Shown here piece by piece: positions 38,645 through 49,200 of a stretch of DNA of 64,000 nt. The stretch's first letter is position 1. Each line of letters begins with the position of its first letter. Source of the stretch: Mactromeris polynyma (lineage: Eukaryota > Mollusca > Bivalvia > Venerida > Mactridae); the NCBI GenBank assembly GCA_032209605.1, contig JASFXZ010000001.1:46442619-46506618 (forward strand), in the 5' to 3' direction. The translations under genes and the position numbers were made by a program. Under the pieces are notes generated by a model. It had not been told where the DNA came from and did not search any database. It saw nothing but the letters and a program-made list of their open reading frames with translations.

Positions 38645-40015
38645 CCGGTCGGCTTAGTTGACTACATAGCAGCGTCACCGGCTTTATATGTGTTGTAAAA
38701 AAATTGCAATCGCTGTAAAAGAATTAAATTTAAACTAAACAGCTTAACTATCTACATAAGAGTAAATCGTCGCTAGATGAATAAACTAGTGGCAGAAATA
38801 TACCGACATACTGACGGCAAAACCGGATCCAATCATCACTAATGTTCTAGAGGTGTACTATAAAGTCTCCCTGATTACACTTACACCATAGTTATAAATT
38901 TATCTCTACCATGGACGCGTATTGACGCAAAGTTACTTTGTTTCGAAATGTAGACTTTATTTTCATCTGCACGGAAATACTGATCTAATACTTAGTAGTT
39001 GGACTCATATTAATTCATGAATTTAACAATAACGCTAACTAAAAAGTCAGCATTATGAAAATTAAAATTAATTCCGCGATACCTAATAACGCCGCCGTAT
39101 TTCACATCCGTGGCTGTAACGATCAAATATAGCATTGGTTTCATTACATAGAATTTCCTGACGAAACACAAGTCGATTGTAATATGATATTTGGTAAACT
39201 GCCTCATAGATATGTATCAAATGACTACGTTTGTTTGGCAAAACAACTTTATGTCCGCAAATGACCACATTTCTTGACCATAAAAGAGATACTTTGGTCT
39301 AGAGACGATATTTATCTATACCATAAAGCCCACTTAGTAACGGAATCACATAAATGCATTACTTCGTTGTTCATATCTAAAGCTGCGGTGATATATATAT
39401 TTAAATGATGGTCCATAGTTCTGTGATTTCCATAAAAACAAGCAGGACAGAACGGGAAAGGAATCTAGTAATTGTAATTTTACTTGCAAATCACGGAGCA
39501 TTATAGCAATGGCGACAGTTACGACTGAAGCAATTCAATTCGTGCAAACGATTGGAATCATTACAAGTTCTTTCCCGTACAAAATCAAATCGTGATTTAA
39601 TCTGCATAATCTAAACAAAGAAAGTAATAAAACATACACAAACCTACGATGGTGATACAATGTAACAGTCCTGCCGGAACAAATGAAGCACACACATCTA
39701 CAATACATCAATGGTTTACATACTGACACAATGTTATTGTTGATGTATGTAATATTAAAGCCTTGTGTTCCAATATATGCGGGTACACGAAGGGCATTGG
39801 ATAGATATACAATTAATGAGGATTATAAACATGGTGCCAAGCATTGTCTGTGTCATCTGTCTCTCCTGTTGGGGTGTTATCCAGCGGGCAGTTTCTTATT
39901 TGGGTAACAGTAGAAGAAGCATGAGATTGGGTCCACTCTTCTAGTTTTACATTTACACCACATAGACGTTTTGTCACTGACGGTCCCAAGACTGTACTCC
40001 AATTTTCGTCCATCA
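38645..40015. other. No gene; MITE-like scrap near 38,789
   Basis: ACTAGTGGCAGAAATAT near 38,787 matches the terminal region of the MITE at 54,551, so a relic of that family is likely. The rest contains ORFs up to 83 codons with no recognisable domain. Confidence 0.45.
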
Positions 40016-42240
40016 TTGATGTTTGTGTCCTGTGTCCTTTACGCCTTTGTATTTGTTTGTACATAGACAGTTCCTTGCCTTTGATGTTTGCGTCCTGTGT
40101 CCCTTACACCTTTGTATTTGTTTGTATATAGACGGTTCCTTGCCTTTGATGTGTGTGTCCTGTCACCCTTACGCCTTTGTATTTGTTTGTATATAGACAG
40201 TTCCTTGCCTTTGATGTTTGCGTCCTGTGTCCCTTACACCTTTGTATTTGTTTGTATATAGACAGTTCCTTGCCTTTGATGTTTGCGTCCTGTGTCCCTT
40301 ACACCTTTGTATTTGTTTGTATATAGACAGTTCCTTGCCTTTGATGTGTGTGTCCTGTGTCCCTTACACCTTTGTATTTGTTTGTATATAGACAGTTCCT
40401 TGCCTTTGATGTTTGCGTCCTGTGTCCCTTACACCTTTGTATTTGTTTGTATATAGACAGTTCCTTGCCTTTGATGTGTGTGTCCTGTCACCCTTACGCC
40501 TTTGTATTTGTTTGTATATAGACAGTTCCTTGCCTTTGATGTGTGTGTCCTGTCACCCTTACGCCTTTGTATTTGTTTGTATATAGACAGTTCCTTGCCT
40601 TTGATGTTTGCGTCCTGTGTCCCTTACACCTTTGTATTTGTTTGTATATAGACAGTTCCTTGCCTTTGATGTGTGTGTCCTGTGTCCCTTACACCTTTGT
40701 ATTTGTTTGTATATAGACAGTTCCTTGCCTTTGATGTGTGTGTCCTGTCACCCTTACGCCTTTGTATTTGTTTGTATATAGACAGTTCCTTGCCTTTGAT
40801 GTGTGTGTCCTGTCACCCTTACGCCTTTGTATTTGTTTGTATATAGACAGTTCCTTGCCTTTGATGTTTGCGTCCTGTGTCCCTTACACCTTTGTATTTG
40901 TTTGTATATAGACAGTTCCTTGCCTTTGATGTGTGTGTCCTGTCACCCTTACGCCTTTGTATTTGTTTGTATATAGACAGTTCCTTGCCTTTGATGTTTG
41001 CGTCCTGTGTCCCTTACACCTTTGTATTTGTTTGTATATAGACAGTTCCTTGCCTTTGATGTTTGCGACCTGTGTCCCTTACACCTTTGTATTTGTTTGT
41101 ATATAGACAGTTCCTTGCCTTTGATGTTTGCGTCCTGTGTCCCTTACACCTTTGTATTTGTTTGTATATAGACAGTTCCTTGCCTTTGATGTTTGCGTCC
41201 TGTGTCCCTTACACCTTTGTATTTGTTTGTATATAGACAGTTCCTTGCCTTTGATGTTTGCGTCCTGTGTCCCTTACACCTTTGTATTTGTTTGTATATA
41301 GACAGTTCCTTGCCCTTGATGTGTGTGTCCTGTCACCCTTACACCTTTGTATTTGTTTGTATATAGACAGTTCCTTGCCTTTGATGTTTGCGTCCTGTGT
41401 CCCTTACACCTTTGTATTTGTTTGTATATAGACAGTTCCTTGCCTTTGATGTTTGCGTCCTGTGTCCCTTACACCTTTGTATTTGTTTGTATATAGACAG
41501 TTCCTTGCCTTTGATGTTTGCGTCCTGTGTCCCTTACACCTTTGTATTTGTTTGTATATAGACAGTTCCTTGCCTTTGATGTTTGCGTCCTGTGTCCCTT
41601 ACACCTTTGTATTTGTTTGTATATAGACAGTTCCTTGCCTTTGATGTTTGCGTCCTGTGTCCCTTACACCTTTGTATTTGTTTGTATATAGACAGTTCCT
41701 TGCCTTTGATGTTTGCGTCCTGTGTCCCTTACACCTTTGTATTTGTTTGTATATAGACAGTTCCTTGCCTTTGATGTTTGCGTCCTGTGTCCCTTACACC
41801 TTTGTATTTGTTTGTATATAGACAGTTCCTTGCCTTTGATGTTTGCGACCTGTGTCCCTTACACCTTTGTATTTGTTTGTATATAGACAGTTCCTTGCCT
41901 TTGATGTTTGCGTCCTGTGTCCCTTACACCTTTGTATTTGTTTGTATATAGACAGTTCCTTGCCTTTGATGTTTGCGTCCTGTGTCCCTTACACCTTTGT
42001 ATTTGTTTGTATATAGACAGTTCCTTGCCTTTGATGTTTGCGTCCTGTGTCCCTTACACCTTTGTATTTGTTTGTATATAGACAGTTCCTTGCCCTTGAT
42101 GTGTGTGTCCTGTCACCCTTACGCCTTTGTATTTGTTTGTATATAGACAGTTCCTTGCCTTTAATGTTTGTGTTCTGTCTCCCTTACGCCTTTGTATTTG
42201 TTTGTATATAGACAGTTCTTTGCCTTTAATGTTCTGTCTC
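40016..42240. repeat. 65-bp minisatellite, about 34 copies
   Basis: Units TTTGATGTTTGCGTCCTGTG, TCCCTTACACCTTTGTATTT, then GTTTGTATATAGACAGTTCC and TTGCC. A second subtype has GTGTGTGTCCTGTCACCC and ACGCC. Rare markers TTTGCGACC (41,061 and 41,841) and TTGCCCTTGATG (41,310 and 42,090) repeat exactly 780 bp apart, 12 units, showing a higher-order duplication. The last units are shortened and diverged. Confidence 0.98.
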
Positions 42241-43148
42241 CCTTACGTCTTTGTGTCTGTGTGTTTATACACAGCGTCTTGCCTCTTTGTGATGCTGGGT
42301 GGCTGTTCATTTTGTGTATGACATTTCCTGCTCGAATTCTGTATTCATTCTAGTTCAACCGTTGTGTTGATATATACTGTATACACGATCTCAATTGAGC
42401 AAACTAACGTAATAATTGAAAATAAACCAATTTAACTTATACAATTCATTCTCGAGTGTGGGAGCGTGGATTGTTTTAAATGCCGAAATGACGGGAATGT
42501 GGAATTATTAGATTCATGGATAATGTTGTGTTGAAGTTGAGACACGATGCCGTGGTTGTTGGCAAAATAGCGATATGTTGTCGTTTAAAGTCATCAGCTG
42601 TTAAATGATTGTTCTATTTTGTCATGATTTGTTTATAACAATACATGCTGATTATATTTATTATTCGTGAAAGATGATCTAACGAAGTATTCACAGTAAC
42701 ACCTAACGTAAGGACTACTTCATTGATAAAACCGTATTTCTGTCGAATCAATGATGATGATATATCTGAGGTTTCAGTGTATATAACATAGGGATAAGAC
42801 GGACATCAAACAATATGGGGCAAAATTGGTGGACACATTGTTTGCAGTCCCCCTACGTTTCCGTTAAAATTGCTGCGCTCAAAAATATTGGTCTGTCACA
42901 AAAATATGAATAATATTGATCAAGAGAACTTGAAGTTAAACAAATATCAACAAAAAAGGAATGAGTTTTGTAAACACTTGCCTACCTACCTAACTTTAAA
43001 AAGTAGGACCGGAATCAGCAGACAAAGAGTTGTCTGCGATCTGGAGTAACAGGCGTTATTATGTTGAACAACTTTGTAATACTCTTCAATTGTTTATTGC
43101 AGACTGTGTTCAAGTGACACTTGTGATGAGACATAATGCCCAACAAAC
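42241..43148. other. Array flank and upstream region of the receptor gene
   Basis: 42,285-42,350 resembles 16,480-16,545 (dispersed family). The 800 bp before the receptor start is AT-rich. No TATA box at a convincing distance is visible. TTTATTGCAG at 43,093-43,102 would be a fair splice acceptor, so the first coding exon may be preceded by a 5'-UTR intron. Confidence 0.4.
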
Positions 43149-43152
43149 ATGA
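43126..43152 (+). promoter_or_regulatory. Upstream ORF overlapping the receptor start codon
   Basis: An ATG at 43,126 opens a frame of eight codons whose TGA (43,150-43,152) overlaps the receptor ATG as ATGA. A second upstream ATG at 43,136 opens another frame that runs to about 43,183. If both are in the mature 5' leader they would reduce initiation at the receptor start. Leader extent is not known from sequence alone. Confidence 0.4.
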
Positions 43153-43248
43153 AGAGACGTCAGTTATGCAACATAACCGTTAGAGTGTGGTTTGTCATTC
43201 GAATTCTGTTCTGTTTAATGATCGTTGTAAATGCAGGCATTGCAAAAG
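43149..43248 (+). CDS. Receptor exon 1 (signal peptide)
   Basis: ATG with 33 codons plus one base, donor GTGAGT. It encodes a basic start then the hydrophobic WFVIRILFCLMIVV segment and an NAG/A cleavage-like end. This start is chosen because it gives a proper signal peptide in frame with exon 2. Confidence 0.85.
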
Positions 43249-46200
43249 GTGAGTGTTTTTGTTTATCGGCGCAGCCGTACTAACAAGGCTTTGCTATTTG
43301 CATATCTGTGTTGTGTAAACCAATCAAGTATGACTAAACCAACTTCTCATCAACCGATCAACGTGTGTAACTTTGTAACGCGGATTGGTTAACTTTTCGA
43401 TAAAAGGGTACCCTATATTACCGAAATCCACTGAATTTCGGTGGATTTATCGAAATCCATTTTGGATCTGGAGTGACCAGCAATCGTAACATCTCCGCAA
43501 TTTTTTATGTTGCACAACAAATGTTTTCAAGATCTTCCTTGTTATTTCATATTTACCATTTTGTGTTCAGAATTATCTTTTTAATGTGTACATGTATATG
43601 ATTTGCATCAAAAGTCGGCTAGCATTACCTAATTCTAACCATTTTCATGCAAAAATTCCCAATTTCAATGTCTCGGTCGTCACGCTCCGAAAACATCGAA
43701 AAACAGCACTGTTGATTGTGATAAAAGTATGATTATTTGCCCCTTCCCGTCACAGCCTGGTTTGTCTATACATATACGTATGCGTACGTTTGTGTTTATG
43801 TGTCACGCGCCTACCCCTTTAGTAAAATAAAACATCTACTTCACACAAACCCTTGCAATCGTTCAATCTCAGACTTATTTTAGAAGAGAGAGAATAAGTT
43901 GCTACAGGGAACGCCGCATACATAAGACAGTGCCTCCCCACACAGACATCCGGGCAAACAACAATCTATAAAACATAAGGCACTTGAGGAGGTCCAAGGG
44001 TACATACGTAAGGGAACAATGGCGCAAGGAATAGCCTGGTCGACCATAAGGAACAACCAGGAGAATAAAATAGAAGCATTATCTAATCTAGACAGAGGTC
44101 AAGTAATTCTGCCTTGGCCGCACTTCAGCGTAGACAATGAAAATGTCTTGTTTTATGAGACTATGTACATAGGAGTTGAAAGCTTATATTTGTTTGTTTG
44201 CCATTATTGGACACAACGAATCAGTCTCTGTCTGTGAGTCAGTCATTGATCAGGGGAAGCTTAATAAATTCTAAAAATAAACAATAGTTGAATATGGTCA
44301 TGTTTTGGAAAGCACAGACAATGTAGTATGCGAACATTACCAAGTAAACTATTTCTGTTTTAGTAATCTTTAAGTTACATCAACTATAATTCTAAACACT
44401 CATACGAGTGAATTTTCAAAACCCTCTTTAAGACGGTCTTCATTGAATCTCTTGCTTGCAATAACCCGCCCGTCTGCCGATATTGGAACCCGACACATTT
44501 TACCACCTTAATAGCAGTGTCTACATTTAATGTGGAAGGACGAGGTTATATATTTGTCTGCATCATAACAAAGATTGGAAACATGGAACTATGCACTCAG
44601 TATATAAGGGTAGTGCTAGGAAGTAAATAAGCGGAGTTAACTAATCTGTTAGTGGATACCTTGTTGGTCACACAAGAGCTGTGTACCTCAGGTTACATGC
44701 TGATCGTATGCGGCGTTAAATAAAATATTTGTATTTTACCCTTTTATCATTACGTTTCATGCCAAATTCCTTATTCGTAACAGGTGTAAACAAATCTTAT
44801 GAATCCACTGACATACCACCGACATACACTCACGATGTTACCATGGATACCGGAGGCAAACTATTTATTTACAATGTCATTCTTGTATTAACTTTATCAA
44901 CTATTTCGTTTAATGATATTTTATTGTATGTATACATATAATTATCATATTTGCACAAACATACAAATAATAACTTGTGCATACATACAAAAGGGTTGGG
45001 CCAAAAGTTTGAACAACATGATCTAGGGCCCTCCTCTAATCATTTCGATTCAAAGACCGATTGTCTCAGTCAATCAGGCATGCATTTTGTAAAACGATTT
45101 GTTGGTCTTAATAGTATTTCCCTTTGACAGGTTTGACCGGGAATGAACAACGTTTATACCGAAACATAACAGAAGGCTACAACACAATCTGTCGTCCTGT
45201 AATCAACGCTGGAGATCACGTGATGCTTAAGTTCGGAATTACGTTCAACCAAATTCTAGATTTGGTAAGCTTTGGTATAACATATATTCGAAAAGAAGTT
45301 TATTAAGTGCCTTTGTTTCGATTGTTCAAGGTTGTATGACCGTCTCGTTCACCATGATAGACCGGAGCACAAGCATAGGACATTTAAACAATATGTTCTA
45401 ACGTCTTGTATGCAATTAAATACCATAACTGGGGCGTATAGACGAATCTCACAGTGGATAAAATACTAGCAGTCACCAGCTGGTGTGTTGCTAGAAACCG
45501 TGAACATTTGCAAGTTTCGATACCACGATCTCAGTGTTGAGCGATCAACTTATCGACTATATTAACTATTCAACTTTTCATGCACTGGTTGTTCTTTATC
45601 GAATTCTCAGGAATGTATTGCTGCCTTTAATACTTCATTGTAGTTCTATTTATCTTCAAGACTATGTGCTGTTGTTGGAGAAATCGCGGATTTGAATCAC
45701 TACGAGGCTTTAAAAAATCAAAAATTTACATATAAATATTTAGTGAAAGTTACGAAACTAATAGAAATACATGCATAAGTATATCAATTTGGGGTGGTGG
45801 TGGGGGGGGGGGGGGGGGGTGGGGGGTAATGAAACAACCTAACAGTCATTTTATTAGTAGCATGACAGATAAGTTTAAGTATGCAGATATTCCGAGCGGA
45901 CCTCTGTCCTACAACAACCTCTTTTCAACAGCCGAAATTTGCATTTCCGAATGGTGTCTCTCTGGAGACTGTATCATATTATCAACTTATGTCATTTCAG
46001 GATGAGAAACATCAGATTCTCGCCTCGTACGTCTGGGTACATGAGGTATGTAGTGTTGGTCGATGACTTATTGTGTATTTGATTTATCATGATTGTAATT
46101 ACAGTCGGACCTCGTTCTTTTCGAATCTATCGGGTCCGATTAATACATGGTTTCGATTAGCACATTTCTATTCGTCTAGTATTAGAAGATACGTCGGGAC

Positions 46201-49200
46201 CTGAAATTCATTTCGAATGATACCAAGCATTCGGATAGAAGGTTGTCGATTAAACGACGTCCGACTGTAATTGATAGCAGAACCAGTTTTGCTTTCAACG
46301 TGTCCTCGTGAAACCATGAAAAGACCGCTGTGCGTGAACGAACAACAAATTGTGACGAAACCGATGATATATTTGTTGTTCGCCAAACAGGAACGATCTT
46401 CTTAAAATGTGACTTTAGACACAAAATAGATAGATAGATAGATTTTATTCAGTATTGGTTGCACAAACATGGAAATTTAAAAACAACATGTATAATAAAA
46501 CAATTGAGATACATACATGTGAATTTGTAAACAACCATGACAAGCATACCAACACTAAGGATTACACAAAAAAGAGAGAACTCTTATTTCCATTGTGGTC
46601 CTTTAGTGTTGGTGGCATGACATAGAGAGGCATCTCTAATAATGAGAATAATAATAATAATAATAAATTGCACAAATGTATCAGGTATAGTCTTAGGGTG
46701 GTATCACAGTTATTCTACTACAGGGTGCTAAGTTTAATATTACATGTAAATGTATCTACAATCAATATCACAGATTTTAAATAAATTAAAAAACATGTTT
46801 AAGTGAAACAGGTTCCAATACTGAAATGCATTAATGTGAATAAACAAGTAGCTAAATGAATAAATAAATAAATATATAAAAATAAATTAATTATATTCTT
46901 AATAAAATAGATTCATTTAATGGATAAATAATATAAATAAAATAAATAAATAGTTAAATCACTTTAAGATTCTAAATTGTCTAAAAAATGTGTTTTTACT
47001 TTAGTTTTAAAATCAGCCAACTTTTCCGTGTGTGCTATACTAGCAGGCAATTGATTCCAAAGGGTTATACCAGAAAAGAAAAAGGATTTAGACCCAAAAC
47101 CTTTGACCTTTGGCACCGCAAACCCCCCCTGTCCACTCAGTCTAGTTTTATAGGAATGTATAGAGTCTTGAGATATAAAATGGTCTACCATATAGTCTGG
47201 GGCTAAGTTGTTTTTAATTCTAAAAACATGACACAGAATAATTTGGTGTACACGTTTATTGACTGGTAACCAATTAAGGGATTTGAAATGGACATGACCT
47301 ATGTGTGACCTTGCATCAAGGTCAAGCACAAACCTGATTAACTTATTTTGGGTGGTTTGGAGTTTGGATTTAAGGGACTGGGTCAGACTATTATACCATA
47401 TAGAACAGGCATAGTCAAAATGACATTGGATAAGGGCCATAACCAGGAGTTTCTTGGTGTGTTGGGTAAGGTAACCTTTTTTACGATATAAATATTTTAA
47501 CCTTGCATTAGCCCTTTTAAGTATAGAGCGGGCCATGAAATCAAATGATAATGTCTGATCAATAGTTGCACCAAGATATTTTACAGCAGAGGTGTACAAA
47601 TACGCCCTTGTACGAGGATTCCACCCACAATTCAATACAACCTTTTCCTGGATCTGGTGGTTGTATTCAATAGAATAGAACCGTTTTCTTACAAATTGCA
47701 GAATACACTTTTACATGGGCGTATCCTAAAATGCGAATAATGTGTTAAGCAAGTGTCGTCTATCTTTGTTGTATAACTTATGGCATTGCCTAGTCCAGCC
47801 ACGGACGTTACGTCTCTATACTGTCGCTGTACAACGTCCTGCTAAACCATTCACAAAAGCAAATAGAAGTTTGACACCGCCGGTCTTTCCACTGCATTTA
47901 CTCTTATTTTCGTGAACAGATATATGCTTTGCGTGCAATAAAAAACTGTACGACATAAAATTGTCGCTTATTGTTGATTTATTTGTCTTTTCGACACAAT
48001 ATTTTCATGGATACGACTTGTTTTGTAAAAAAAAATGTGAATCAATCACCTGTTAAATAAGAAGATGGGAGAGTTGCTATGGAGGCGGTGCGCACATAGT
48101 TATTACCCTACTAAGATCATTGTCGATATTGCTATTATTTGCTCCTTCTTGAGTCAATAGTGAAAGTGATATATATCACGAATTCGATCAAAAGTTGTTT
48201 CAACGTTAAAATCCATCTTGTATTGCTACTTTGACGATAGTTTGATGTTGACGTAAAAGTGATTCACGCCTAAAGGACATCAAACTTTCGACGTGTCATG
48301 ATTAAGACTTTTGACATCGACACATTGCTGCAGCCACATATTTCCCTAATTCAATGTTCCTATCTTCCAGACATGGTTTGACGCTAATCTAGTGTGGACA
48401 CCTGCTGACTATAACGGTATTAGCAATCTGATGTTTCCAGCCAACGAAATATGGCTTCCAGATATCTACATATTTAATATGTACGTGTTTCTTGAAAATA
48501 TTATGTAACTTGTTGCTTTGGAGTGCAAAAGCACAAATGACGTCACCAGGAATTCACATTTAAGTGTCAGCAATTATTCCTGAAACAAAACCAAACTCAC
48601 CTAGACCAAGATACAATAACATAAACTATTTGATGACTTGCCTACGCAAATACATAACCAAAGGCACATGAGATGCATGCAACAAATGTCAGTAACTTAA
48701 GGCGATGTTTGATAGAGATAATCCAAGGTGTATGTCCGTAGGTATAGACTGGTACGAGATTGATTGTGTAAAAGCTCGTACAATTTATTGGCGATGAAGG
48801 TAACACGGGAACCAGGCTACCGCAAGTGTTTCATAAATATGAGTTGTTACTGGATGATTAATAAACTAGTTGGGCTAAATTGTCACTCTTAACAATTGAA
48901 GACTACGCCGTGATGTATAGTTCTCGTTCTTAAATGCTATGTTTTGCTAATAGTTGTAAATATTGAATATTTTGAACAACTTATTTAATTGATACAAATT
49001 AGCATGAAAAGGCAACATTACTTTCGGGCAAAAATATTGCATATAGGGACAAAAAATCACCGAATGATCGCTGGGAGGAAGGTTGACATAATACCATTTG
49101 GTACTTTAGTCTAAACCCAGAAGCCGTATAACACCACAAGAGTGAGTTATTTACGTAAATTAAATGCGCTGGTCCCATTGCGGGCATTGTTAAGTTAGGC

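Noticed and set aside
45450..45560. Another tRNA-like SINE on the minus strand
   Set aside because: A weak AGATCGTGGTATCGAAAC resemblance to a B box without a matching A box is not enough.
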